Shown here: in pieces, positions 25,258 through 33,841 of the stretch | Layout: every line of letters begins with the position of its first letter | Position numbering within the stretch: position 1 is the stretch's first letter | DNA from: Desulfomonilaceae bacterium | GTDB taxonomy: Bacteria > Desulfobacterota > Desulfomonilia > Desulfomonilales > Desulfomonilaceae | Direction of reading: 5' to 3' | DNA length: 34,023 nt | NCBI GenBank assembly: GCA_031082285.1 | Contig: JAVHLK010000052.1 | Location: 1-34,023, forward strand | Translations under genes and position numbers: made by a program | The notes under the pieces: generated by a model | Seen by the model: the letters and a program-made list of their open reading frames with translations, nothing else | What the model was told of the DNA's origin: nothing | Databases searched by the model: none

Positions 25258-25827
25258 TCAGTTCATGACGTACTTTACGAGCACAAATCCGCCCACCAAG
25301 AGGACCGCGAACACTATCGCCAATGTGTTGAAGTATTTGTCTATGAACGACTTAATCGGAGGCCCGAAGTAGTAGATCAGCGTCGACACGAGGAAGAAAC
25401 GTGCCGAACGGCTGACGAAGGACGCGAGAACGAACACGAGGAAATCGATCTTGAACGCGCCTCCCGCGATGGTAAACACCTTGTAGGGTATGGGCGTGAA
25501 GCCGGCGATCGCAACCGCCCACGCGGCATAGTTGTTGTACAGTTCACCGACCGCCTGCCACTTATCCATAAACCCGTAAAACGCGACGATTCGGTTTCCG
25601 ACGACTTCCATGAACTCGTAACCGATAAGATATCCCAGCATTCCGCCGAGTACCGACCCGACTGAACACACGGCCGCGAAGTAGAACGCCTTGCTCGGTA
25701 TCGAGATGGCAAGGGCGATCAAGAGGACATCCGGCGGAACGGGAAAAAACGACGACTCGGAGAACGCCAGCAGGAACAACGCCGGCACGGCATACGGGAC
25801 TGTACGCCCAGGAGAGTACCCAATCAT
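25258..25827 (-). CDS. DedA/YqaA-type (VTT domain) membrane protein, apparent N-terminal frameshift
   Basis: From ATG 25827 the product is 189 residues with about four or five membrane helices. VTT/SNARE-associated family features are ESSFFPVPPDVLLIALA, GSVLGGMLGYLIGYEFME, and AGFTPIPYKVFTIAGGAF with SRSARFF (the conserved proline/arginine re-entrant region). The usual family start (R-R-L/S-Y-D-W-V-L-S-W-A) is present in another frame from ATG 25840 as MRRSYDWVLSWAYSP and would join the body at PYAVPALFLLAF if one base were removed from GGG at 25796-25798. So the gene is either recently broken or read from the weaker internal start, or the sequence has an error. Family members transport lipids or maintain membrane potential; the exact role is unknown. 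Confidence 0.85.
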   Translation of the reverse strand: MIGYSPGRTVPYAVPALFLLAFSESSFFPVPPDVLLIALAISIPSKAFYFAAVCSVGSVLGGMLGYLIGYEFMEVVGNRIVAFYGFMDKWQAVGELYNNYAAWAVAIAGFTPIPYKVFTIAGGAFKIDFLVFVLASFVSRSARFFLVSTLIYYFGPPIKSFIDKYFNTLAIVFAVLLVGGFVLVKYVMN

Positions 25828-26126
25828 ATGATCTTCGCATCCACTTCAACGTAGAATCCTACCTTTCGGGTATCCGTGATCTCTGTCGAACCGGTCGGCA
25901 TTGCACTGCAAGACACACGTGCTCCTTGCACCGGGCTGCGCCGCGCGGCCCGGATGAGCATGACTTCGGGAATTCGTCGAGAAGCCTTCTTTGCAACGAT
26001 GTCTTGGTACTTACGATGAGTCCGGTCTATTCACTTTCACATCCCACGGGAGCAAGCATCAATTACCTGAAATCGCACATGCCGTCACGGAAACGATCCG
26101 AGGACCTCGGATGGTGTCAGAATATC

Positions 26127-28790
26127 CTAGAACTGATCCAGGTCCGAACCCGCATAATCCCATCTCGATCCCCGTACGGGGGTCGGTCGCTCATGACTGG
26201 GACCGCTTCCCTGCTTAAAAACCTCTTCCACGCCCTGGTCCGAAGACGCCACCAGACCCGTTCGCGGATCGATCATACGGCGTTCCACCGAAGGCGGTTC
26301 CGCGAACTCCTCGACCGGTTTGTCTTGCAAGAGTTTCTTGATGAACAGTCCCCAAATGGGCACGGCGGCCTTACCGCCGGTCTCACCGGCCCCGAGCGAA
26401 ACCTCTTCGTCGAACCCTACCCAAACGCCGGCGGTGTACCCCGGCGTAAAGCCCATGAACCAGGCATCGATATTGTCGTTGGTGGTCCCGGTCTTTCCGG
26501 CAATATCAGGTCTGCCTACGATCTTTTTCAGAATCGTAGCGGTCCCTTCCCGGACCACGCCTTGAAGGAGCGTGGTCATGATGTACGCGGTGCCTTCGTC
26601 GATGCGCCTGCGTGCGGGAATTGCCCGTCTTGACGACGGGTTCCGCTCGTCTGGATCAAGAAACGACTCTGCCGAAGCCTCGTGTGCGACCGTTTGAATG
26701 CGCGGACCACCCTCATCCACAGGGTCGTCCAGGAGGATGGGCGGATCGTTTTGTTCCAGGATCTTGCCGTTGCGGTCCACAATCTTGGTCACGTACACGT
26801 TGGGCACAAGATATCCCCGGTTGGGGAACACGGAATACGCATTGAGCTGTTCCTCCAACGATACGCCGGTGGAACCGAGAGCCAGCGTCAAGTTGTTCAC
26901 CAGAGGAGATTCGTACCCCAACTTGCGTGCGTACGCCTTGGCGTGCTCCAGTCCTATTTGCTGCAAGACCTTGATTGTCGGAATGTTTCTCGAGTGGACC
27001 AGAGCGTTCCTGAACGTCACCGGTCCCTGGAATCCCCCACGGTAGTTCTTCGGTCTCCAGACCTCGCCGGTGCCGGGTACGGTCAGCTCCAAAGGTGAGT
27101 CCATGATGATGTCTGCACACGTAAATCCCTTGTTGAGTGCCGCCGCGTAGATGACCGGTTTGAAGGACGAGCCCGCTTGCCGCCGAGATTGAACTGCACG
27201 GTTGTATTCAGATTCCTGGTAGCTGTACCCCCCCAGCATGACCCGGACGTAACCCGACCGGTTTTCCCTCATCATGAGAGCGGCCTGTGCCACCGGATGT
27301 TGCACGGGGTCCAGGATGAAGTGACGCATCATGTCTTCGGTGTAGACCTTGTAGTTCTTCATCTCGGGGTCCTGGTTGCCGTACTTCTTGAGGTACAACT
27401 CCCGGCGCTTGGTATTGGGGTCCACGATCCGAACCATAATGAGATCCCCGACCTGAAAAGGCAAATCCCCCTTGGCAAAATTTCGTGTACGAAGTTCCGG
27501 CCGAGTGAACGGGGTCCGAACCCACCAGTCGGAGTTCGGGTCAATCTTGATTTGGCCCACGTACTCGCGTTTCACCCCGTCACGCACGTAGCTCCCCATG
27601 CGCACGTCGATGCTCTCGTCATCTATGTGGGTGATCACCCCGTCGGTGACATCTCCGAATCGCAGGGGAGCCTTCATGGACTCCGTCTTGTCCTGGAGAA
27701 ACTCCATTACGCCCTTCACATTGAGCGTCTGAAGCGGCCCTCGGTATCCCTGCCTCTTCGTCAGTTCCTCAAGGCCCACTTCCATGGCCGCACGCGCAGC
27801 CTTGGTCAATTCAAGGTCGACCGTCGTATACACCTGCAGTCCGCCCTTGTACAGCGCGGTCTCTCCATACTTTTTCACGATGTATTTCCGCACGTGCTCC
27901 ACGAACCCCGGCGCTATCTTGCTGTTCGGGTTTTCCGTCGTGACGATCTCGGGCCGTTCTTCGATCGCCTCATCGTATTGGGCCTCGGTGATATAACCGT
28001 CTTCCTGCATCCTTCGGAGCACGTAGTGAGCCCGCTTGAGAGCCCCTTCGTAATTCTTGTCGGGCGAGTTTCTCCCGGGACGCTGTGCCAAGCCTCCCAA
28101 CATGGCGCATTCCGCTATACTCAAGTCTTGAACGTGTTTGTTGAAATACGTTCGTGCAGCGGCTTCCACACCGTACGCCCTGCTCCCCAAGAAGATGTGG
28201 TTGAGATAGAGGTACAGGATGTGTTCCTTGGTCATTGACGCGTCTATTCGTCGCGCCAATATCATTTCTCGGATTTTTCGAAAGATCTTCTTTTCACGTG
28301 ACAAGAGAAAGGCTCTCGCCACCTGCTGCGTTATGGTACTGGCTCCCGGACCAATCCTTCCCCTTTTGAGCGTCTCCACCACGGCTCGCAGCACGGCCTC
28401 TTTGTCTACTCCCGGGTGGGTCCAGAAGTTCTTGTCCTCCGCGGCGACATACGCGTCTTGGAGCATCTTGGGAATCTGTTCGAAAGGTACGACGAAACGA
28501 CGCTCCTCTGCCAGTTCTTCGATGAGTTCCCCTTTATTCGCGTACACCCGTGTCACGATGGGAGGAGCATAGTTCTTGAGTTTGTCGATGTCCGGCAGGT
28601 CCTTGATGAAGAACAGGTAGCTTTGCGCCGCCACTCCGGCCAGCCCGGCGACGCACCCGAATCCCATGAGCAGGAGCAGACGGGCGAACCCGTTGAAAAG
28701 AGACCACCTTTTTCGGCCGCTTTCGACCTGTTCGTGCATGTCCCAATAGGGGTTCGAATTGTTTCGGCCGCCATAGGACGATGGTTTCAA
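26127..28790 (-). CDS. mrcA: Penicillin-binding protein 1A (bifunctional transglycosylase/transpeptidase)
   Basis: An 887-residue class A PBP. A cytoplasmic N terminus and membrane anchor at about 36-62 are followed by a GT51 glycosyltransferase with catalytic E118 in AAEDKNFWTHPG, GASTITQQVAR and YLNHIFLGSRAYGVEAAA. An OB-like linker spans about 380-470. The transpeptidase has S541 in SSFKP, SRN at 600-602 and KTG at 766-768. It polymerises lipid II and cross-links peptides in the periplasm. The start is TTG 28790 with AAGGAGA about 8 bases upstream; the first in-frame ATG would remove 17 residues before the membrane anchor. The long insertion between the domains is the feature that separates PBP1A from PBP1B/1C. 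It stands alone with its own A/T-rich upstream region (28791-28956). Confidence 0.96.
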   Translation of the reverse strand: MKPSSYGGRNNSNPYWDMHEQVESGRKRWSLFNGFARLLLLMGFGCVAGLAGVAAQSYLFFIKDLPDIDKLKNYAPPIVTRVYANKGELIEELAEERRFVVPFEQIPKMLQDAYVAAEDKNFWTHPGVDKEAVLRAVVETLKRGRIGPGASTITQQVARAFLLSREKKIFRKIREMILARRIDASMTKEHILYLYLNHIFLGSRAYGVEAAARTYFNKHVQDLSIAECAMLGGLAQRPGRNSPDKNYEGALKRAHYVLRRMQEDGYITEAQYDEAIEERPEIVTTENPNSKIAPGFVEHVRKYIVKKYGETALYKGGLQVYTTVDLELTKAARAAMEVGLEELTKRQGYRGPLQTLNVKGVMEFLQDKTESMKAPLRFGDVTDGVITHIDDESIDVRMGSYVRDGVKREYVGQIKIDPNSDWWVRTPFTRPELRTRNFAKGDLPFQVGDLIMVRIVDPNTKRRELYLKKYGNQDPEMKNYKVYTEDMMRHFILDPVQHPVAQAALMMRENRSGYVRVMLGGYSYQESEYNRAVQSRRQAGSSFKPVIYAAALNKGFTCADIIMDSPLELTVPGTGEVWRPKNYRGGFQGPVTFRNALVHSRNIPTIKVLQQIGLEHAKAYARKLGYESPLVNNLTLALGSTGVSLEEQLNAYSVFPNRGYLVPNVYVTKIVDRNGKILEQNDPPILLDDPVDEGGPRIQTVAHEASAESFLDPDERNPSSRRAIPARRRIDEGTAYIMTTLLQGVVREGTATILKKIVGRPDIAGKTGTTNDNIDAWFMGFTPGYTAGVWVGFDEEVSLGAGETGGKAAVPIWGLFIKKLLQDKPVEEFAEPPSVERRMIDPRTGLVASSDQGVEEVFKQGSGPSHERPTPVRGSRWDYAGSDLDQF

Positions 28791-28956
28791 TTTACTGTCT
28801 CCTTCACCATTGTCTGCCTCCCAAACGTATCATGGAACCACCATCGTGTCTACGGCTATAGAGGAATAGACCGGTAATTTCAATATAATTAGGCAAAAAA
28901 ACAACTTACTCCTTTAAAAAAATCCGAAATCGTGCTCCGTCATTTCATATCACGAG

Positions 28957-30234
28957 CTAGCGAAGAAAGGTCTGGGGAAGAAACAAGGAAATGGCCGGAA
29001 TGAATGTGACCAGTATCAAGCAGCCCAACAGCAGCAAGAGGAAAGGCAACACTCCCGTAGATACCTCCGTGAGGCTCTTGTCGGTAAGTCCCATGGCCAC
29101 GAAAAGGTTCAGACCGAACGGAGGCGTTAGGAAGCCGAACTCGATCACCATCACCATGATCACGCCGTAATGGATGTAATCGATGCCGAATCGGTTCAAG
29201 GTCTCCACGAACAAAGGAGAGAGAATGAGCATGGCCGACACGTTCTCCATGACGGTTCCCATGATGAGGAACATGATGTTGACCAGTATCAGGAAGACCC
29301 AGCCGCTGTGAACCCGAGACGTGATCAGATCGGCCATTTGGTGCGGCAATCTTTCGGAAGTAAGCAGCCAAATGAGTGTCATGGCGCATGCGAGGATGAA
29401 CAGCAGACAACACGACAGAATGGCCCCCTGCCTGCACACCTCCGGGACCTTGGTGATCTTGATCTCCCTGTGTATGACTACTTCCACGAAGAGCGCATAG
29501 ACCACGCTGACCCCTGCGGCTTCGGTGGGGGTGAAAATTCCCGTATAGATGCCTCCCAGTACGATGACCGGCAGCATGAGGCCCCAGATTCCTTGTCTCA
29601 GGGTATGAAAGGTCTGGCTCCATGTGATCTTTTCCTCGGAATACCAGCGGTTCTTGTACGCGGTCACGACGATGTAGGCCACGAATACGCCGCCGATGAG
29701 CAGACCCGGAAATATCCCCGCCATGAAGAGCTCGGCCACCGAGACGTTCATCACCATGCAATAGAGGATCATGGGTATCGACGGAGGAATCACGATACCC
29801 AGCGATCCCGCGGACGTGACGAGACCGACGGAGAACCGTTCGTCGTATCCGGACTTGATGAGCGCGGGAATCATGATGGAACCGATGGCAACCACCGTCG
29901 CGGGACTGGATCCCGACAGGGCCGCGAAAAACAGGCACGCCAACGTGGTTGCAACGGCCAGACCGCCGGGATATGACCCCACGAAAGAGTTGACGATGGC
30001 GATCAGACGCCTGGCCATGGCGCCTTCCGTCATGATGCTTCCGGCTATGATGAAAAAGGGAATGGACAGGAGCACTGAGTTGTCAAGTGCGTTGAACAGC
30101 TGCTGGGGGAGCACCATGAGTGACGTGGAAGTATGGGCAAACAGCGCGGTCGCGGCCGTCAGCGCCATCAGGATGGCGATGGGCATGCCGATTACGAGGA
30201 GAACGAAGAAACAGACGATGATGGTCGCTATCAT
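28957..30234 (-). CDS. dctM: TRAP transporter large permease subunit
   Basis: A 425-residue, 11-13-helix protein of the DctM family. Typical segments: VIGMPIAILMALTA near the start, SVLLSIPFFIIAGSIMTEG, GSSPATVVAIGSIMIPAL, VTSAGSLGIVIPPSIPMI (helical hairpin with paired prolines) and TPPFGLNLFVAMG in the second half. It provides the Na+-coupled translocation path. The start ATG 30234 lies 2 bases after the dctQ stop, so the two are co-translated. The substrate of TRAP systems is set by DctP and is usually a carboxylic acid. Confidence 0.96.
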   Translation of the reverse strand: MIATIIVCFFVLLVIGMPIAILMALTAATALFAHTSTSLMVLPQQLFNALDNSVLLSIPFFIIAGSIMTEGAMARRLIAIVNSFVGSYPGGLAVATTLACLFFAALSGSSPATVVAIGSIMIPALIKSGYDERFSVGLVTSAGSLGIVIPPSIPMILYCMVMNVSVAELFMAGIFPGLLIGGVFVAYIVVTAYKNRWYSEEKITWSQTFHTLRQGIWGLMLPVIVLGGIYTGIFTPTEAAGVSVVYALFVEVVIHREIKITKVPEVCRQGAILSCCLLFILACAMTLIWLLTSERLPHQMADLITSRVHSGWVFLILVNIMFLIMGTVMENVSAMLILSPLFVETLNRFGIDYIHYGVIMVMVIEFGFLTPPFGLNLFVAMGLTDKSLTEVSTGVLPFLLLLLGCLILVTFIPAISLFLPQTFLR

Positions 30235-30236
30235 GA

Positions 30237-30746
30237 TTACTCAAGCACGAGCGCCTTATAGGGCTCGTGACGCCAAAACGCAGCGAAATGCTTCCCGGCG
30301 AGAAGTATGAACCGGCACCCCATGATGACGGAAAAAAACGGAACCGGAAGGTAGAACCAGTACTTGGGCAACTGCAACGCGGAGGTCAGGGCCTCGAAAC
30401 GGTGCAGCTTCATCGTCTGTTCCCACCCGTACCATGCCACCACAAGCATCAGCAGAGCCGAGAGTACATTCACGATCACTCTCATCCCGTGCCGCAGGCG
30501 ATCGTTGGAGGACCGCTCGTACAGCAGGTTCATCGAGAAGTGAACCCCGTACTTGACGCCCAGAGCCGCACCGAGGAACGTAATGAAGACGCCCAGATAT
30601 CGGGCGAGTTCCTCCATCCAAGTGAAGCTGAAATTCAGGACGTATCGACAGAACACCTGCACAAAGGTGAGAAATGCCAAGCCGAGCAGGACAAAGACGA
30701 GGACCCATTCTTCAAACCTGTTGATGCTGCGGATGAAGCCTTTCAT
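30237..30746 (-). CDS. dctQ: TRAP transporter small permease subunit
   Basis: A 169-residue protein with four predicted membrane helices, typical of DctQ. Segments FEEWVLVFVLLGLAFLTFVQ, CRYVLNFSFTWMEELARYL (the family's F-x-W-x-E-E motif) and GVKYGVHFSMNLL are characteristic. ATG 30746 is chosen because AAGGG lies 5 bases upstream; GTG 30752 would overlap that site. It forms the membrane complex with DctM, whose gene follows by 2 bases, and follows dctP after 167 bases containing a strong hairpin. Confidence 0.95.
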   Translation of the reverse strand: MKGFIRSINRFEEWVLVFVLLGLAFLTFVQVFCRYVLNFSFTWMEELARYLGVFITFLGAALGVKYGVHFSMNLLYERSSNDRLRHGMRVIVNVLSALLMLVVAWYGWEQTMKLHRFEALTSALQLPKYWFYLPVPFFSVIMGCRFILLAGKHFAAFWRHEPYKALVLE

Positions 30747-30852
30747 GAACACCCTTATACCATAACCTACGATGCAGTGAAGCAGCTTTCGCCCGCGCGG
30801 ATCTGCGCGAGCATGTTCGTGCGTCGGAAGGCCCGGGATCTCCTCATGACAA

Positions 30853-30892
30853 GGACCCGGGGAGCGTCTTTTCGACGCGACTCCCCGGGTCC
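30853..30892 (-). promoter_or_regulatory. Strong intercistronic hairpin between dctP and dctQ
   Basis: Arms GGACCCGGGGAG (30853-30864) and CTCCCCGGGTCC (30881-30892) are perfectly complementary, and an inner GCGTC/GACGC stem extends the structure. Read on the minus strand it lies shortly after the dctP stop. There is no T-run, so it probably stabilises the dctP message or partly attenuates read-through, giving more binding protein than permease (inference). Confidence 0.6.
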
Positions 30893-30913
30893 ATTCGTCC
30901 TGAAGCCGGCCTG

Positions 30914-31945
30914 CTACTTACCCGAATGGCTGTCGACTTTCTTGATAAAGAAATCAAACACGTCGGGGCCGATCTTCTCTCGGTACGTGGCCCACACGCT
31001 TTTCATGGCATCCTTGAAGGCTTGCCGCTCTTCCGGGGTCAACGTGGTCACTTTTACGTTGTTCTCCTTGCAGTACTGTTCGACGGAGATGCCGGACTTA
31101 GGAAGGCTCGTCATGAGCTTCGCGTTCTCTTCCCGATTCACCTTTATGGCTGTCTTGGCCGCATCCCGGAAGATCTGCTTCTGCTCCGGAGTGAGTTTGT
31201 CCCAAAGTTCCGGAGTGACGATGATGACGCACTCGGTAAGGATGTGGTCGGTATCGGTCACGAACTTGGTGATCTCCGTGGCCTTGATGAGAATTGAGGT
31301 AAGCAGCGGGTTCTCCTGAGCGTCAATCGTGCCGTTCTGAAGTGCACTGTATATTTCGGGAAACGGGAGATCCGTGGGAGATGCACCGAGAGCCTTAAAG
31401 GTATCAATATAGATCGGGCTTTTCATGACCCGGATCTTGAGCCCTTTGAGGTCTTCGGGCTTTCGGATTTCCCTCTTACTGTTCGTGATGTCTCGGAATT
31501 CGTTTTCGGTCCATCCAATGCCCACAAAACCTTTTTTCGGCAGAAAGCCGAACAGTTTTTCCTGCACCTCGGGGTCGTCCAAGGTCGCGTACGCAGCCTC
31601 TCGGCTCGGAAACACGAAAGGAAGGTCCACCACCGCCACCTCGGGCACATAGTTTTGAAGAACCGCGGTGGTGATGCTTGCCATGTCCAATGTGCCGCTT
31701 TGGACCTGTTCGGTCAAAGAAGTCTCGCTTCCCAACTGACCGAAGGGAAAGGTCTTGATTTCAATGGCGCCGTTGGTCTTGTCCTTAACGTACTCGGCAA
31801 ACGCGTCGATCCCCTTGGACTGCCCATGGAACGGTGGGGCTATGTGACCAAATTTGAGCTTCATGGGATCGGCCGCATATGCGGGAAATGACGACACCAT
31901 GAAGACAATCGAAAGACAGACGACCAATACACCCAATTTTTTCAT
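30914..31945 (-). CDS. dctP: TRAP transporter substrate-binding protein
   Basis: A 343-residue periplasmic protein with a clear signal peptide (MKKLG, hydrophobic core, cleavage at AYA/ADPMKLK). The DctP-type core has LKFGHIAPPFHGQ at the start of the mature chain. The ligand-carboxylate arginine is R162 in LKIRVMKSP, followed by FKALGASPTDLPFPEIYSAL and NGTIDAQENPL. Start ATG 31945 is preceded by CGGAGG. It captures a carboxylic acid and delivers it to DctQM. It is first in the transcript, and the gap after it carries a stabilising hairpin. The specific acid is not deducible. Confidence 0.96.
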   Translation of the reverse strand: MKKLGVLVVCLSIVFMVSSFPAYAADPMKLKFGHIAPPFHGQSKGIDAFAEYVKDKTNGAIEIKTFPFGQLGSETSLTEQVQSGTLDMASITTAVLQNYVPEVAVVDLPFVFPSREAAYATLDDPEVQEKLFGFLPKKGFVGIGWTENEFRDITNSKREIRKPEDLKGLKIRVMKSPIYIDTFKALGASPTDLPFPEIYSALQNGTIDAQENPLLTSILIKATEITKFVTDTDHILTECVIIVTPELWDKLTPEQKQIFRDAAKTAIKVNREENAKLMTSLPKSGISVEQYCKENNVKVTTLTPEERQAFKDAMKSVWATYREKIGPDVFDFFIKKVDSHSGK

Positions 31946-32175
31946 TGTGCACCTCCGTTGCATGACACTTTTCCAGTTCTCGAGAGATGGAATCCGAGAC
32001 CCGGCTGAAACCCGAGCCACGTACCGTTCCCCGTCCAACCCGAATGGGTACCGACGCGCATCACAATACCATGAATTCTCATCGCACGACATCCAAAATC
32101 CTTCCCCGACGCCGCGAGGTGCTTTGCAACATCATCTTGGCGGGCCGATGCAACGAAAAGGCCCATGTTGCCGGT

Positions 32176-33108
32176 TCAGAGTTCACGGAGTCTCCAGGCT
32201 GCCCGCATCGCATCTTCGTAGCCCTGATCGATCCATCTGTTTACCACATCTTCCTTGAAGTTGAAGGTGGCGGCCGGGAACCTCCCCAGGGGCTTGGCCG
32301 GTCGGATAAGGGTGATATCGCAACCGGGAAAGTCCTCGGCCTTGACGCGAGTCGAGGACTTGATACTCACCGCGATCAATCGTCGGATTCCCGAATCGTA
32401 CAACGGCCTGATTGGGAGCCATTGTCGCACGCCGCCGTCACTGAGGCGATCTCGATCCTTCTCAACACTTGAGAACAAGAACGGAACCGACATGGACGCG
32501 CCAAGAACGTTCCACGCCTCATCGTCCTCACACTCTTGCAGCCGGAACCAGAGCGGCCTTCCAAGCGGCCGGCGCAAATCCGGAGTTCCGAACACGGTCA
32601 CGAAGACATGGCACGAGCTCGCCCTCACCGCGTCCATGTCCAGGTAGGCTTCGATCAAAGGTCGGATCCGATCCATGCTGAAGATGCCGTCTCGATGCAG
32701 CCGTCCAAGGGTACCTTGGTAAGACAAGAACTTCACGGCCGATGCGGCGTACTTGGCATACCTCAACAGTCTGAACTTCGGAACGGGAAGCAGCAGGAGC
32801 CCCAGGTCCGCGGCCGCGGTCGCTGCCAACTTGCCTATCCGCCGGAAGTCGGGCTTGACAAGGTCGGTTCTGGTGAGTTCAATCCACAGGCGGTACGCCT
32901 TGTCCCAATCATTCTGACAGACAAGCGCCCCGTTCAATGCTCCGATGGAACTCCCCGCCACGGCCTGGAACGATAGTCCCAGCTCACGGAACGCCTTCCA
33001 GCAACCGAGTTGATACGCTCCCCGCGCTCCCCCCGCGGAGAGCACCAAGCCGAGACCCGAACCGGCCTCTTGTTCGGATAAGGTGAAGCGTTGAGAATTC
33101 TTGCTCAT
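32176..33108 (-). CDS. Patatin-like phospholipase / lysophospholipase
   Basis: A 310-residue patatin-domain hydrolase. The oxyanion-hole loop is SAGGARGAYQLG at about 24-35, the nucleophile elbow is GSSIG with S54, and the catalytic aspartate is D224 in LSDGGVRQW, giving the Ser-Asp dyad of the family. There is no signal peptide, so a cytoplasmic or membrane-associated role in phospholipid or lysophospholipid hydrolysis is likely. ATG 33108 fits the domain start but has no good ribosome binding site; ATG 33138 is an alternative. Neighbours (TRAP transporter, repeat-rich intergenic region) give no pathway link. Confidence 0.9.
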   Translation of the reverse strand: MSKNSQRFTLSEQEAGSGLGLVLSAGGARGAYQLGCWKAFRELGLSFQAVAGSSIGALNGALVCQNDWDKAYRLWIELTRTDLVKPDFRRIGKLAATAAADLGLLLLPVPKFRLLRYAKYAASAVKFLSYQGTLGRLHRDGIFSMDRIRPLIEAYLDMDAVRASSCHVFVTVFGTPDLRRPLGRPLWFRLQECEDDEAWNVLGASMSVPFLFSSVEKDRDRLSDGGVRQWLPIRPLYDSGIRRLIAVSIKSSTRVKAEDFPGCDITLIRPAKPLGRFPAATFNFKEDVVNRWIDQGYEDAMRAAWRLREL

Positions 33109-33841
33109 TGGAGATTGTGGTTGGATCCTACTACACATCGAATCATACCGCGCGGGTTTCCGCCCGCCTCCCCGCCGGCAAAACTGTCTCAAAAATCGGG
33201 CTCTTTGTCCAGTGGTGCCGGCGAGTCGCGCATGGCACGACGTCTGAGAGAGTCTTCCGCGAATATAATACCCATTTTCTACCTACTCTTTTTTTTGATG
33301 CTTTTTTTGTTGACAACATTCACCGGCCATGTATAGTAAACTAACAAAGCAATCCATTACAGAATCTGATTTGCCTACAACAGATGGAGGGTGACGGAGC
33401 ACCATACTGTCGGCTACTTGCGGGGAACAACCTGTTGCACACTCCAGCGGCGGACGCTTGGGGATTGAGAGAGCAGTCGGCTGTTCTCGAGCGGATAGCG
33501 AACCAATCATGGTCAGGTGAGCGCCTCGGAACTGATGCGGTGAGCCGCGTTCTGGTGTGCGTGGAAGGTTAAGTTTACTTTAGTCACATTAACGTTATTA
33601 CGTCGCTAAGTAGAAAACGGGTCGGGGTCTAGCGGTCGGGGTACGCGTTGAGCGTCAGCTCCAGCCGTTGCCGTGGTGCCGCGCGCACGGATGACGGTCC
33701 TCCGCGGCTTAGGCGAATGAGTCCGCCCTGTCGGTTGCCTCCTCTGGGGTTGCGGACGCCGACACATGGCTTCTGAGGCAGATGCTCATCGGAAGAGCCG
33801 CAATGCCGCGGGATCATGAAGTGGGAGGTATGGAGGGGGAG
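33109..33841. other. Gene-poor leader region with promoter and a dispersed repeat
   Basis: About 730 bases without a supported gene. It holds the repeat AAACTGTCTCAAAA (33181-33194, also at 3619-3632), a T-rich tract at 33286-33309, and the promoter at 33310-33337. About 500 bases of unexplained sequence follow, up to the ATG at 33842. A 62-codon frame at 33384-33572 has no ribosome binding site or domain. The stretch around 33571-33615 is noticeably A/T-rich. Confidence 0.5.
33310..33337 (+). promoter_or_regulatory. Sigma-70-type promoter
   Basis: TTGACA at 33310-33315 and TATAGT at 33332-33337 are separated by 16 bases. This is the closest match to consensus noticed in the window. Transcription would start near 33344 and run rightward into a leader of about 500 bases before the next gene. 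Confidence 0.6.

Noticed and set aside
26096-26112. Hairpin ATCCGAG-GAC-CTCGGAT downstream of PBP1A as a terminator
   Set aside because: Only 7 bp with a 3-base loop and no T-run on the minus strand; insufficient evidence for termination.
27177-28238. Plus-strand frame of 353 codons inside the PBP1A gene
   Set aside because: Antisense to the transglycosylase/transpeptidase coding sequence with all catalytic motifs on the other strand.
28861-28900. A/T-rich segment upstream of PBP1A as a defined promoter
   Set aside because: A TATATT-like -10 is present but no acceptable -35 at the right spacing could be found.
28905-28956. T-run after dctM as an intrinsic terminator
   Set aside because: The T-rich tract is there on the minus strand, but the preceding inverted repeat is only 5 bp with a long loop.
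33384-33572. 62-codon frame downstream of the strong promoter
   Set aside because: No ribosome binding site before its ATG and no recognisable domain; not supported as a gene.
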